Shown here: in pieces, positions 38,701 through 52,980 of the stretch
Layout of the letters: each line of letters opens with the position of its first letter
How positions within the stretch are numbered: position 1 is the first letter of the stretch
Assembly (NCBI GenBank): GCA_050084985.1
Contig: JBITNC010000001.1
Location: 107,880,001-107,944,000 of the forward strand
Length of the DNA: 64,000 bases
Direction of reading: 5' to 3'
Source: Nageia nagi
Taxonomy: Eukaryota; Pinophyta
The notes under the pieces: model-generated
The model's input: the letters and a program-made list of their open reading frames with translations, nothing else
What the model was told of the DNA's origin: nothing
Database searches by the model: none
Program-made: the position numbers and the translations under genes

Positions 38701-41700
38701 TAAATTAGGTTGAAAAATCTTCATTGAAAATTGTTTATAACAACTGAGAATAACTTGTTAAAAACTCACATGAAAAATTAGAAAGCATGCAACAAAATAG
38801 ATTTGTAATTATACTCATTTTAATATTAAAATCATTATACATTTATATATCTACTTAAGTGATAGACAAGACTTATTTAATTGCATTGGTAGACAATGAA
38901 ATGAATATCAATTCACTAGGTATGAATCTTGAGAAATAGTTCATGCGTAGATTAAAAAAAAATAGTATTTTGGGGTAGTATAAGATTGATATATTACAAA
39001 AGGCCCAGAAAGATACATTCAATTTTGTATCCTTGATTGTATTGCAAAGGGATATGAACATTGCATGTACCCTTCTAGAGCCTTCATTTCATTGGTCTTT
39101 GGGAACAACAATATAAGAATTTGTAGAACATGCCTTTTGCATAATATTTAGCTTCTAGAAAACATAATTGATGAACAAAATGAGTGTTAAGGTAAAGGGA
39201 ATGAGTGGATTTAAATGTGGTTTTTATGGATGGATGCATCCATAGATGAAAGGGAAAGGTAAATAATAACATTCCTAAGTACTCAGGATATTCTTTACAT
39301 ATTTAACCCTGAGTAAAATCTTTGATTTGGTCTTTACATCTTTGTTGAACATAACTTTTAAGGAATGGGTTCCATATTTCTATTATTGAATATCTTATTT
39401 TCAAGTTTTATTTTAACTTTAATAGTCATTTTTTTTACATAGTAATATTAACAATTCACTTTGGGATTGTTGTCTAGTTGTATCTGATTCGTGAAAGGAC
39501 CTTCAATTTTGGAATTCTAATTTCTATCAATTTCTTTTTGTTAAGTTGATCATGTCTAGGGAATTATTATGTCTTTGAATTTTTCATTTCTTATCTGCAA
39601 ACATATCCTTCCATAGATTTTTGAAATGATAACTCTGCATCTTAGTATACTTTCTTTCCCATGTATTTGGTTATATCAATTTCATAAGCTTCATATGACT
39701 ATTTTTTTTAGGAACATATTTATTGATCCCCTATCTTGAAAGTTTCTATTGATTTTTGAATGTACCTATCATAGATCAAATAAGCTTTTAATTCCATGTG
39801 AAATTTTTGTATTTATTATCTACATGTGTACATCAATATCGGATGATATAGGCTTGAAGTTATGAGTTTTTTGGTGTATTTTGTAATGGTCATGCTATCA
39901 TATTGATCTTTGTTGGCATTATTTAATTAATACCCCAAGAGATAGTGTATGGATTATTACAAAGGTGTAATGCATCCATCTATTCCTGATAGTGTTTTCA
40001 CCTATTCTTAACATCTAAAACCCTAAAATTGTAGACCTAATTTTTTTTATTAGTTTAAACACTTGAATGATCTAGGAATGGACCAGGCAATCCACATGAG
40101 TTTATCAATGTTGCTAGTTAGTTAGCACCCACATGGTAAGATTGGCTAAAGTTTAGATTAACCAACCCGATCAAATCCTTTCGATGTTCACTCCATAATG
40201 CTCACTCCATTGAGGAGATGCCTCATATGTGACCCCATCATTTCCACTTCATAAACTATGCAACAAATACTTTGGACATGGTGTAGTGGTTTCCTACTCG
40301 GGTCCCATATCACCCAAGAGAATGCACATTCATAAGGTTATGCATCCTCACTTGATGATAAACCTTTGACCCATAGGAGTAGATAGTTTATCCTAGGCAA
40401 ACTTCCTTATGAGGGAGTAAACATCATCAAATATGGAACATTCATCATACTCCTATGTGCTAAACTACAAGTAATATGACTACTAAATTACCCTCACCTA
40501 ATAACCATAGTTTTGTCAACTGTTACCCTCGTTTGACACCCTATCGAGGATATGAGATATAAGCCTGCCCATATCTATCTATTAGGCTCACGATGGGGTC
40601 CGATATCCATGTGCTAATATCTTGGGGATCCATGGGTATTGAAATAATACCCTCAAGTGGTTTGTTTAGTCTAATTAATTTTAAATAAGATTGTAAAGAA
40701 AAACTACCCATGACCTATCGCTCTTAAAATAATTAATCCTAATTCAATTATTAGGGTTACCAATATTATATGTAGGAAGATTCAATACCATGCTTGTTTA
40801 GGAAGTCACACAAGATATCTAGAAGTACTACAATTATCCTATACACATGGTATTGTGTATTTAATACTACTTTATAAAAGTGCTCATACTAGTGTTTAGT
40901 AACATTCCTTGAGATGACACTAAAGTCAACTACTTCTACAAAGTAAATGTGGCATAAAGTGGTCCTTACTTAAGGTATATTCCTTTTGCTTGTCATTTTG
41001 CAAGGGAGGTTCAACTAATGAATATTCCACATCATTTTTTCTTCATCATTGAATCCTTCCAAAAATGTCCTTTTTGAAATGATTGTATTCTTCTAGGGTT
41101 TCTCTTTAAACCTAGGTTACTTCAAAATTTATTTTCCACCTTTAATGATACAATATTATTAATCCATTATATATAGGTTTTACCATTGAACCCATTTCTT
41201 TAACTTGATCAACTATGATTATTGATCCCAAATCAACTCCTAATTCTTCCCTCTTTCCTTGTTAATGGAAAATAACCCTTAGGTAGTTCTCATCTTATCA
41301 ATATTACACTAATCTCATTTGATCCTATTTTAATCCCTTTCAATACTTAAGGATATTCTCAATTATTTTCAACTTATTTTTAGGGTGTAAAATAAACTCC
41401 TTCACTTAATTGAGTTGGGGTATGTCTTTATTAGGGTTACCTTTATGAGTTTTACTTATCCTAATAGTTAAGCTTCTAACTATAGGTTTTGATACAATTG
41501 TACCAAGTTCCATTTAATCATTCATTTACAAGAATAATATAAATCCTTAGGGTTTGGTTTCATTTTAGTCTATCCTTCTATTTAGTACTACTAAAAGATT
41601 CTTCTTGTATTACAGAACTTTTTTATATAATGTGAATTATGTTTTATCTGGAGGCCATACTAGGGTAATGGGATTTACACTCATGAAAGATATAAGACTA

Positions 41701-42660
41701 TAATTATCAAGTTAGAGATCACATTCTACTTGTATTTTACATTTTATGTGGAGATACTAGGGCTATCTCATTAAAGTTCTAAGTGTCATTTGATTTGATA
41801 TAAATAAAGACATCATTTGTTACCCTTGAATCCATATTACTCCATGTTTCTCATTAACTACCTTCATATGAAATTATCTTTGGAGCTCCTACTTTAGCAT
41901 TTAATAGGCATTAATAAGAACATAATGAAGATTAGATTATTCCTATTTAATTAAAACTTAAAATATTTCAAGAAGTTTCCATCGTACTTGCATTCCATAA
42001 AAATTATTACATCATGATATCAAGTACAAGGAGTTAAAGAAACCCTTATTATTTACAAGAGGATTTCCATATAATTGTTGGTGACTAAATTACATGGTAG
42101 ATAAATCAAAACTTATTTTTAAATATTCTTCAATGCATCTTTATCTTTGATGTAGATTCTCCCATCTTCATCTTCTGAACTTCTCCCAAGGATCCAAAAT
42201 TATTAACTAGAGTACTAAGAAAGGTTAGAGTTTTGAGGATCAAGACAACCCCTTTCAAGTGTATGAACATGATGCAAATGATTTTGACATAATATTATTT
42301 TGAAAGTATTCTATAGACCTCAAGAGGATTTATCCTTTCAAAGACTACCTCCCTTCCTTGGTCATATGGTAAGAATTTTAAACTAGCACATAAATCATAT
42401 TTAAGATAATGATATGGTTACAACATTTTATACTCTCAAAGATTAATCTCTTATCCCTAGAATATTTATTATAATATAAGACTTATAGAAATTTACTAAT
42501 AATTAATTAGTAATATTCAATCTCAAAGATTAACTCCTTATTCCCCTTAATCAATAAAGTAGAAAATTTAATTAAACTTTATTAATGTTTTACCAATAAA
42601 ATCCTTATTAATCCTTGAAATTTCTTCCTTTCCATATTATATTAACAAAAGCAATAATTA

Positions 42661-45600
42661 ACATTCTACTAAATATCATATGGAAAGCATTTACTTAGAC
42701 CTTGGTCACCTCCCATCTCAAGATCCATATTTCGAAATAAAAGTAGATCGAATAAAGGAATCTTGTGGGTAGAGTACGCCAAAACTAGACGATGTAAGGG
42801 ATTCAATAATTGGCTATCTTGGTAGTGCTTATGAAACAAATAGGGAGAGATCTTAGTGACGTCAAGTTTGTAGGCATCCAAATGTTGAAAGGCTACTCGC
42901 GTCTGAGAATGCAAGCCTGGTGAACTCCTTTGGGGGATAAAATAAAATGGAAAATGTCACCCTCTATACTCTTACACTATGCAACAACTTCAAAACCAAT
43001 CTTTCCAAGGTTTGACATAGCTAAAATGGGTCTCATATGGTTTTTTTTGGGTGCAGCTATTAAATAAAAAAGTAGGAGATGGAGAGAAGTCCAACAAGAG
43101 TTTGAGAAATTACCAATCTCAATTGGAAGGACATTCTAATTCAATGCATAGGCTTCATTCATTTTGCTATTTTTCTCAGAGTTCACTACTTCTCGCAATT
43201 GGATATAAATCTTTGTGAGAGAAAACTTAATATTTTACCTACCTTGACCATATTTTATCACAACAGAATGAATGGAAGCCAAACAAGATATTATTTGTAC
43301 ATTTGTTAAAAACCAAATTGAAGGTTTCATCTCTACACTAGAAGCACATTGTGGGGAAAGAGGTGGGTGTCCAAAATTGCAATACAAAATCAAAGAGACA
43401 AGCACATATCAGTTATACAATTCCTTCCAACTACTCTACCTTGTGATGTAAAAGAAAATGGAAGTTGGAAACCTATTTAATAACTTGTGAGAGTGACAAA
43501 AGACTAAGGAGAAATCTAGAATAATCTCTAAATTAAATCTCATGAGCTATCAGAGGGGACAGGATATTTGAGACCGGTATCTTCACATAAATGAACTATA
43601 AAATGCCATATGACATGGTACCTCTTTTTTTTTCCTCCTATCAGATTTTAAATATAATAAAATCTCTTTCCAAGATAATACATACAAGCCTCACATGCAA
43701 AACAATGAGATATATTTTCAAGTAAAATAATGCTATTAGTATTCATTGATATACATTTGTAAACCTTTAACAACATTCTTTTCCTCACATACCAAATAAT
43801 TTCAAAGGAAACCATAACTTAACTAGGAATTAACTATAATGCAACAAGGAGAGCACTTGATCTTGAGAGGGGAGGCTTCTCTTCTCAACAGAGCTCCAAA
43901 TCTTGTGAATAATGAGATAGTAGTGTGGTAGTGTATTTTTCCTATGGTTCATCCCTTATTTATAGCTAAGGTGGCTATAAGAATTCCAAATATATGTCTC
44001 CTCATCCCTTTAATAATTTTTGTGGAGGAAAATATGGATATTTTATTTTGTTTTGTAAAATGGGTCTCAATTAAATTTATTGGTAAGTGTGGTGACATGA
44101 AATACTTTGGACTCTTTTATATTAACTTACAAATTGAGGCCAATTATTTACTACACCTAACATAAAGAAACAAGGTAGGTGGGGATCATATCTCAATTAT
44201 TTTCACAACCTAACAAAATACCTTGTAACATCCACAAAGTGACACTAGTCCTTAGCTCTTTTACATTTCACCCCATTTTACTAAAAACTATAAGTAAAAA
44301 TTAAAATTTAAAATAATAGAATATTCCTTGCCCTTTTTGAAATAAGTTTCAAAAATGCATAGCAAGGTTTTAACACCCATTTATTTACGGTGATCCCTTT
44401 GTCCTATAAGGTAAATCATTAGTATACACACACAATCATACATTCATTATCGAAATCAATAATCATGCTTAATAATTATCTCATGCATATATATGATTTA
44501 TAATGGTTAGTAGGGTTTGTTAGCGAACCAATGCTAATCATTTCCTCACTCTTACCCCTCTATTCACATCACCAATTCACCCTTGGTCCCTTGGGTCTTT
44601 ATCTACACTTTACATCTAGAGTCGACTTGTAACCTATGTCATAAAACCTTGAAGCCAACATCAAACAAACACAAATAAAGCATATCTCTATTCAAATTAG
44701 TCATCTCATAACATAATTCAAATTGAATCTCATTAGAATCCTCAATGGTACTTGAGTCATAATAGTGCAATTGGGTGGATCATTACAAAAGGTTTAAGAT
44801 GAAAATCAATAATCTTCAAACCCCAAACAATGATGTTAAGCTTTACCTTGCAATTTCAAGTCAAATAATAGTCTTCTCGAACCCTCAAAAGGATAACTGA
44901 AGAATGTTGGGCCCTAACAATCTTCCCAAACCTTTCTTGTGCATGAAATCAATAATCAAATTCCTATAGTACCCTAAGACCCAAATAATGCCTTCCTAAT
45001 ATTGACTTTGACATCATCATTGAATATGTTTGGGAAATTGTCTTCTTTTATATTCTAGATCTTCCTAGGATTGTAATAAAAATAATATGATGTTAGCATG
45101 GGGAATGACCTAGGATAAAGTCTTTTTCTCTTCTGCTTGGTTTCCTAGGATGTTATGTTAGAAAGAAATTGATGTCAACCAAATAATAAATGTTTTGACC
45201 CATTTAATCTATGCTTGGACCTAGGATGTGGGTTAATTGATGTTATCTTCCAAAGAACATTGAAACCTTGATAAAAATAATTCATTTAGACCCAGATAGC
45301 CTAGATAAGGCTTGAAATGCTCAAAATTAATCTAAGAACTCATATTTTCACCTAAGAACAAGTGTTCTTGAGGCTCTAAAATCATATTTTCATCCATCCA
45401 AGAATGCTTTTTCTTCACTCCCAAAGACTTAATTTTGGTTAAGGTACTCTCATAGATTTCTATAAAGTGATCTGTTATATCATGAAAAGAAAATAATGAC
45501 CATGAATGGAGAAAACATATATATATTAAAATTTACAAAAGAAAGTTGTAAATTCCAACAAGAACATTAGATGTCATGATAAATGAAGATAGAAAGTTTT

Positions 45601-47500
45601 AGAAGTCCAAAAGTCACCTTAGAAGTTGAAATGAAAATTCATATCTCAATGTGTTTGTACATGATCTATTGAATGTAATATTTGGCTTTTTTGGAGCTCA
45701 TTCTATTTCAAATTTGTAATCCCATATTGGAACCTACAAAATTGAAATCCATACCATTAAAATTAAGAGGGAGAAATAAAGAAATTAATATTCATGGTTT
45801 GAATTTTTGGTGTCATTGGAAGATGGTGAGTTTTTTTTTACTTTTGACATCATTGATAAATGGAGCATTTAACTCCTCTCTCCTCCAATGTCAACATGAT
45901 TTTGCCTACCTTATGTACTCACCAGTATTGACATTTTTAATTTTTGCAAGAATATATATGAGATTTTAATTCTCACAAATTTGATATTATATTATTCATA
46001 ATTGATTTTGTATAGTAAGCATGATTGCTCACATCCTTCTTTGACCTTATTGGGCATACCATGAATTTTATCAATGTTTTAGGAGTGTCAAACACTCAAA
46101 CACATTTCTCAAGGTATGTATATGGGATAATTCCCTCATTGTATTATATGAACAAGTATTTTATTCACTTTTTCACAATAATAGTAAGAGAAAATGCTCT
46201 ACAACTTTTCCTTTCATTTTTGTGTTTGTATCTTTCATATTTTCATGGGTGTGTAGTGATAGAAATCACTCTTCTAGTGTTATATACTAGTTTTGGAGAT
46301 GAACTAACATAATATTTACCTATTTTATGGTATTTTAGGCTACTGGGTAATTTTTATTTTCCATTTTATGCATTTGTTTTGGATAAATTTGTATTTGTAT
46401 CTTGCCACCTTATAACAAGTTTGTAGCAAGTTAATTTTCTTGTGAAGAATTTAACATTTATTTTAGATCTTCATTTAGCATGATTCCTTTTTATTTTGAT
46501 GATCATTTCAGATACCTTTCCATCCATAAAGGATACATCATAATTTTTATTATCAAAATTACTACAAACTATGATTTTCCATCATGCACGTACCTAATTC
46601 TCCTCAATCGCAGTTTATGAACACTTTCACTTTTGCCTAATATTATCCACACTTACCTTAATTCATTAATTTTGAACCTCACATATTTATAAATATAATA
46701 TCTTCCTCTTTCCATCCATATATAACACGTTATCCTTTGAATACAATTTGCTATTGTGCTAACCCATTATTTTAGCACTATCTATTAGTTCCTATTTTGG
46801 TGATCCTATGAGAACTTTTTAGTTTTTATCCAACACTATTGTTTAAAATATCCTTTTGATTTTATTATTTATCTATTTTAAATTATGTTTCACTACCTTT
46901 CCAATGATATATAACACAACATACATTTTTTTTATATTGTTGGAGGGTCATTTTTATGGAATGAATAACTAAATAGTTTTGAAAGGGTACCAACCTTTCT
47001 TATATTCAAATCTATCACACCAAGCATGATAGGTGAGTTTGCCCCCACTAAGGTAGGTGAGTCTACCCATCGAGTGATTTTAACTTGGGCCCTCCCAAAA
47101 CCTAGCCAAGCACCTCACTAGTGTTGTATCCCCTTGGGAATAACACAACACAACATACTTTACCATTACACATCCTTGGTAAAATTTTCTACCTTTGATG
47201 ATCATTTAATTTTAGGACTATTTCAAAAACCAGGTGATATCCACTTTAGAAATGAATATTTAGAGATCTACAAATTAAATTTTAGCATGTGGGTACTTGT
47301 TGTAAAGTTCCCTTTATACCTTTCCAACCATATACTACAATTGATATGTTGATTAAGTTAAACTTTTTGAATTTTGCAAATCCATTAGGGTATATTTTTG
47401 TAGCTAATAAAACACATCACCAGACTTCAAACTCTTCACATGGAGTCAAAGCTCACAACAACAAGGTTGTTTGTCAACACTTGAGGGTTGGAAAATATTT
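42661..47500. other. intergenic DNA, no gene supported
   Basis: Open frames at 42914-42669 (minus), 43944-44165, 45682-45969 and 46025-46312 (plus) encode up to 95 residues but are Leu/Phe/Ile-rich, lack motifs and have no splice partners. A G/C-richer phrase at 46985-47135 has an internal AGGTGAGT.TGCCC / AGGTGAGTCTACCC near-duplication and could be LTR debris. Confidence 0.4.
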
Positions 47501-50500
47501 AAAGTGTATATTTTATGAGAATTAAGGTTATTAAGCCCTAAAATATTCATACAAATCCCTTAATATTATTTAAAGGCCTCCATTGAATGTAACTTGTACT
47601 ATTGCCTAATGATTTTATTTTTGTCTGATACATAATCAAACTATCATAATGTAACATATCAGTTGCCTAGTTTAAGTCTATCACTGTATACAACTATCAC
47701 ATCCATAATGTTATTTTCATAACATCTAGGTATCCCTCAAAGGCCACTCTTTTCGTATTTGAGATAAGATCTTTGTATCTTTATCTAGCTTATACAAAAT
47801 CAAGAAATATTATGCACCAAATATTTTAATAAAAAACAAATAGAATAATAACAATCTCTTACAAAATCTTGGCAAAAAATATTCAACAAATAAAAACAAC
47901 AAAGTCATCCATTAAGGGGTCTATATCATCCCTATAGCATTTCATATACACCATTTGCAAAACAAAACCCAGGAAAATCTTAATAGATACATCATCAAAC
48001 ATTTCAAATATACCTATTTAAAAATTATTATAGATTTATATTCAAAATATATCTTCTTTAGTATATGCAATCATGGTGCTTTGTATTATGTTTCTCTACT
48101 AAATACCAAAACTATAATCTTCACATAGTTTGCCAATAATTCCATGCATCATCTATTCATTGTCCACTATAGTTACCACTTTACTATAGTTAGTATTAAG
48201 CACTAGTAGTATTTTACTGTAGTCATCATAGATCAAAAATCATATGCCACATCTAAGGCCCATCTCCATCCATGAGGGTTTGAATCCCCATAACTACAAT
48301 CTACACATACAAAATAATTCCATCAAGAAAATAATCATCTCTTGATTTTCATCCTAAGGGCACTCAATAAAGTCACATTTTACCTCTTGAGTAAGAAAAG
48401 AAATTCATATCATTAAACTTAACCACATTGGAAGATGTCCTCAATCAACATAGGTCATTATACAAATACATATAAAATAAGAAATCCATCATAATGGTTA
48501 TTTCACTATAAATATATTAACAATAGTTTTTACAAAATAGATCATAAGAATACCAAGAGTTATCAATATATAAACATTCTTCCACTATTAAAATCAATTG
48601 CAACTAAGTAAACATAGATCTTTCTTTTAAGCATATAATTTCTTGTTTTCAAAAGAATAACATAGATTATTAGCTTTCACAATAAGGTTTATACAATCAA
48701 AGGCTCAAAGGCTAGATATAATCAGTACTGGATTGCACCTTTTTCTTATTCTATTAACAAGAACTTTGATGCCTAAAATATTAGTATTGATAAACACAAG
48801 ACAATAACTAACATAAAACCTACAAACTTTACCAATTTAAACCCATATCAATCCACATAACATGAAATGTAATTATATTTCTAATTTGTAAACTAAATCC
48901 TAGGGAATGTGTTTTAGGTTTGAGCCTATAAGTTTAACCATAGATCATTTGTCTTGACTAGAAGGTCTCTCAACCATGGGATAGTGGCCAAAATATCATT
49001 ATCTCTCCACCTATTCCCCCCTCCTCCTCAAATATATTTGAGACTTTCATCTCCATGTAACATGATATGCAATCAATACATGCAATTCTACATGGACTAT
49101 CCCACTACCAACTTGATTGGACAACTTGACCCAACATGGATAAACTACTCATCAAGCAAATCCATTCAAGGAATTACATGACCATTACTCCTATAATGTA
49201 AATACATAGTATGTGCAAAACCCCTATATGTATGTAAGAGTGATGCACCTATATGATGCTCAACCATAGTAGTCTGCAAGATTGCAATGCAATTAATATA
49301 TGTAACTATGTAATGTTGAATGAAAACATTCCATGATGACCATGCAATTATGGAATCTCAATCCCAACATGTTCATTATGTGAAAAACTGATGTACTTGT
49401 AATATTTACACAAACTTATGCATGAAGTTATATAAACATGATTCACTAATCTATATTCCATAATATACAATTTTTATACTTTAGTAATAAGTCAACATTA
49501 TATTTTTCTAAATTTGCATCCATGTTTTAATAATTCAAGACCTAAAAACCATCAAATTTATTATAGAAAAAATAAACTATCTCTATAGTAATAATTATTA
49601 AAATGATTATAGTTAAATATGAAATCTCCATAAATAATCACAACAAACAACCCAAGGATTTTAACTATATATGTACTTCAACCATCCCACAACAAGCCTC
49701 TAATATGGTCATACTTATCCATTGACAACATCGACCTATTCCTTAATAAGTTGAAACATACATCATTTGTCTTCAGTTCAAAGAAGAACCTTACCTCTCA
49801 CCCATAGTCTATCTAATAGAAAATGCCTCTTACTCCATATTCTACATGATAGCAAGAATTAATAATCAAAATAATATATTCTTATCAACCTACTAATATA
49901 GATCATCCCTTATCTATAATAGTATAAAGTTAATGGAATCATGGAACTTTATATTCAAAAATAAAGGTTTGTTTATTCATTAAAGATTGCATTATATAAT
50001 ATATATTCATCCAGTAGAAAAATTCATCAAACAAAATAACTACATCTAATTTAGTTATAAATTTCAAATCTTAACACAACAATTTTCATTGTCGAACAAA
50101 TCCACCATTCCTATCCTTACCAAATATATATCTTCAAAGATATTTTATCAAATAATTGGTTAGAATATTATAATTTATAAACCTTATGAGATTCTAACTC
50201 AAAAAAATCATCTTGCTAGATCAATCCTCTAAACATTATACAAATCTTATCAACTAACTAATATTCAGGATAACCCTTAGTAGTAGTTCAATTTGGCTAA
50301 TTGACCAACGACTATCTCTTTTCAAAGTAAATATTTATCACATATACATGGTTTAATGATTGAGTATTTACTAACAAGATGATAAAGAATTTCTAATCAT
50401 ATCATACTCTTGTATTTACAACAAATTTTAAGCATTAGTAACTCTACTTATGCTAAGAACATCAACAAAACTCATTTATCCCAAGTTCCCTTTCATTAGC

Positions 50501-51230
50501 ACTTCTATAAATCAGGGAGCATAACCTTCACACACACACATAGTCATTGTATATATAAAAAACAAATACATTATATATAAAAAAAAACAAATACATTCAT
50601 CTCATAGTCATAAAAAGCACAAATATTCCCACTTTAAAAGAAAAAGCTTGTATGCTACAATCTCAAGGCATTAATGCTCAATAACACTAAAATTAGAGCA
50701 TGAAAGCACATGTTCATTCAATTCAAAGACACAATCACATAGATACATCCCAAACTAGGAGCAAGAAAATAGATACATGACCATTTTATGTCTTTTTACA
50801 TACAATGACATTATTTCATATATGTTTTAGCAAAGCAAACTCTTCTCATACTCTACATAAATAGAATTATATGATAAATCAAATTCAAAATCATTCTATC
50901 AAACACAACACCAAACAATAGATAAGATTTGTTCAACAATAGCTTGGACCCTTCTCTAAATCCCACCCTTAGAGTATAATTATTCAAAGTTTACTTCTAT
51001 TAATCTAACCATATCCTATGGATAAACACATATCAATCTTCCTACCTTGCATTGGATATTATCTAACCCAATATTATTCTTCAATGATAACATGGAAAAG
51101 TCATCAAATGACCACACATTATTGCATCATAGCAACAATTATGAATATATTCCTTTTTAATTCACACAATTCACCATGCACAACCACCAACCATCCTACA
51201 TATATTGTATTGGATTCTAACTACACCAAC
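47501..51230. other. G-poor, A/C-rich stretch without recognised genes
   Basis: Across more than 3 kb the plus strand has clearly fewer G than C; in sampled lines (for example 49681-49740 and 50461-50520) C outnumbers G about two to three times. No frame of interest is open on either strand apart from short ones at 48954-49181 and 51018-51296. It ends where chromovirus integrase sequence begins near 51232, so it may be a worn 5' part of that element or unrelated. Confidence 0.4.
50540..50606 (+). repeat. short tandem repeat ATATATAAAAAACAAATACATT
   Basis: Two neighbouring copies of TATATAAAAAACAAATACATT differ only in A-run length, with a period of about 32 bp. Confidence 0.7.
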
Positions 51231-51231
51231 A

Positions 51232-51610
51232 CCATGGTTGTAGTGGATGGGTTCAACAAGTATGCAACATTAGGTTTACAAGAAAATTTTGGATAAAGTT
51301 GTTCAGTATTATGGGAACTAAGATATTGATGTCAACAACCCACCATCCTAAAACTAATAGATAAACTAAGCATATAAATGGAATACTAGAAGAATATATA
51401 AGATACTATTTCTTGGCAAATAAGTCCAATTGGTCTAACCTTTTTGACATCTCTCAATTTAGCTACAACATGCAAAAGTTGGTTTCAAATACATACACTC
51501 TATTTGAGCTAAAAATGGGTAGGAAGCTAATCGCACCATATTTTATGATGTTTTCTTACTACTATGCAAGTCCTACATCCTCTAGGTTCATGTTTGAATG
51601 GAAATAATAA
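51232..51610 (+). pseudogene. chromovirus integrase remnant
   Basis: The first piece VVVDGFNKYATL corresponds to the VVVDRFSKYA block around the first catalytic Asp. The second, from 51284, runs through GTKILMSTTHHPKTNR, a TAA where the family has Gln, and TKH where the family has TE, so the third catalytic Glu is Lys. The second catalytic Asp lies in the deleted part. The remainder (51413-51607 open) is the helical end of the core, FDISQFSYNMQKLVSNTYTL then FELKMGRKL. Confidence 0.85.
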
Positions 51611-51654
51611 ATTAACTTGTTAAGAAAATATTTGCTACAAGCTTAGGTGAGGAT

Positions 51655-52210
51655 GAATGTTAGCATAGATGACGGTATAAGACCATTGGGGTTTAAAGTT
51701 TGTAATAAATTTCTCCCTAGGATTGATGGCAATTAGTTTAAACTAGCATATGGTACATTTAAAGCAATCACAAGGAGGTACAATGGACCATATAAACTTT
51801 TAAATTATGTCAATAAGATGACATACAAGTTATAACTACCAAAGTGGATGCACATTCATCCTATCTTCCATGTAAATTAGTTAAGACCCTTAGTTATAGA
51901 TGATGAAGACCTTGGTAAAGCCTTGGAAACTCATCCTCCTACCAATATGATTGATGAAGTAGGAAAAATGATGACCAAGATCAAGGGTATGAAGAAAGTG
52001 GGGTGAGGAAACATGCTAAAAATAGAATACCTTGTAAGTTGGTAGGGTAGCACTTATCTCGATGATACATGGGAATACACATAAACTCTCTAGGAATATG
52101 AGGATAGAATCCAAGAGTATCTCTTTAAATACTACATGGACCATGGATCAAGTAAGTTTCCTCATATGATAGGTAAGGTCAACCTAATAAAGCATAAGAA
52201 AGATGGACTT
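51655..52210 (+). pseudogene. chromovirus integrase tail and chromodomain remnant
   Basis: In order: FLPRIDGN, FKLAYGTFKAITRRYNGPYK, LPKWMHIHPIFHVN, LRPLVIDDEDLGKALETHPP, then the chromodomain IEYLVSW-stop-GSTYLDDTWEY (about 52023-52080). The GPY/F motif is present as GPYKLL. A stop replaces the residue before Gly in the chromodomain core. Confidence 0.85.
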
Positions 52211-52388
52211 GGTTTTCATTCACCTTGTTTATAGTATTATTTTTAGGCTAGTTTTTAGGATGGTAATGTGTTTAGGAATTTTGGTAGAAAATGCCAAAGC
52301 ATTATAAAATAGTTGACATAGATCCCTCATAACGCCCACCTTTGGCATGGCAAGATTTACCTAAGGTTGATGAGGTCATCAACCATTT

Positions 52389-52404
52389 CAAGTGGGGGAG
52401 AATA
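52389..52404 (+). other. chromovirus polypurine tract
   Basis: CAAGTGGGGGAGAATA precedes a TG, as seen in many plant chromoviruses just before the 3' LTR. Confidence 0.7.
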
Positions 52405-52980
52405 TGAGAGGGTAGTTCCTCTCATGGTTTGGAAAGGGGGTCACATGCACATGAAGGAAAGTGATACAAAACCTCATAGCACAACATGGTCAAGTTGGCT
52501 AGTTAGGCTGGCCATGTCATCATGGTCCATCCAAGGACCATGTTGCATAGTTAGGTCAAGGAATGAACAAGGTGTTGGATCGATGGATCCTGGTGGTGCG
52601 AGAAAGGTCAAGAGGCACTAAAACTAGAGTTAAATGGATGGATAGATGAATTGGGATCCAATGTATATGTGTATTTGATGTGGAGTGGAGGTGAGGCTAG
52701 TGTTTTATTGGTGAATATATCATATGCATGCAAGCCCTAAGCATATCTCCTATGGTTGGGAGTGGTGGTATGAAAATAAAGCATTCAATGGGCCCTTGAC
52801 ATTTGGCCACATAGTGTTGGATCTTCACAATTTGAAAGGCATAGTCTAAGTGGCTTATAGGTTTGTGTCCCATGAGGGAAGATTTCATTTAAGCCATATT
52901 AGTGTTGGGAAGTTAATGGTTAGGTCACCCTTGAGGAGTAACACTAGTTAGGACCATCACAATCTAAAAAGTTAACATAC
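52405..52980 (+). repeat. possible chromovirus 3' LTR
   Basis: The sequence after the polypurine tract starts TGAGAGGGTAGTTCC and is more G/C-rich than the DNA beyond about 52980. A possible end is near ACCATCACA (about 52963). No second copy exists here, so the limits are guesses. Confidence 0.45.

Larger units (their letters stand above)
37061..42660. other. AT-rich intergenic DNA
   Basis: No gene was recognised in 5.6 kb. A GATATTTTGTTGATAAGGTACC-like phrase recurs loosely near 37145 and 37318. The part 40050-40660 has more balanced base composition and may be a fragment of an LTR or other repeat, without coding sense. Small open frames at 38873-39272 (minus) have no motif. Confidence 0.4.
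51232..52404 (+). mobile_element. 3' part of a chromovirus (integrase, chromodomain, polypurine tract)
   Basis: Plus-strand frames carry MVVVDGFNKYATL, then FWIKLFSIMGTKI with MSTTHHPKTNR-stop-TKHINGILEEYIR and WSNLFDISQFSYNMQK, which are gypsy integrase blocks. Between the first and second blocks about 75 residues of the usual core are missing. The end has RRYNGPYKLLNYVNKMTYKL, LPKWMHIHPIFHVN and IEYLVSW-stop-GSTYLDDTWEY, the integrase tail and chromodomain. AAGTGGGGGAGAATA follows. Upstream RT and gag are absent, so this is a truncated copy. Confidence 0.85.

Noticed and set aside
42669-42914. Minus-strand gene of 81 codons
   Set aside because: No recognisable motif, no neighbouring exons and no compositional change; treated as a chance frame.
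45682-46312. Two plus-strand 95-codon frames as membrane proteins
   Set aside because: Their hydrophobic look follows from T-rich DNA; there is no homology and no splice or start support.
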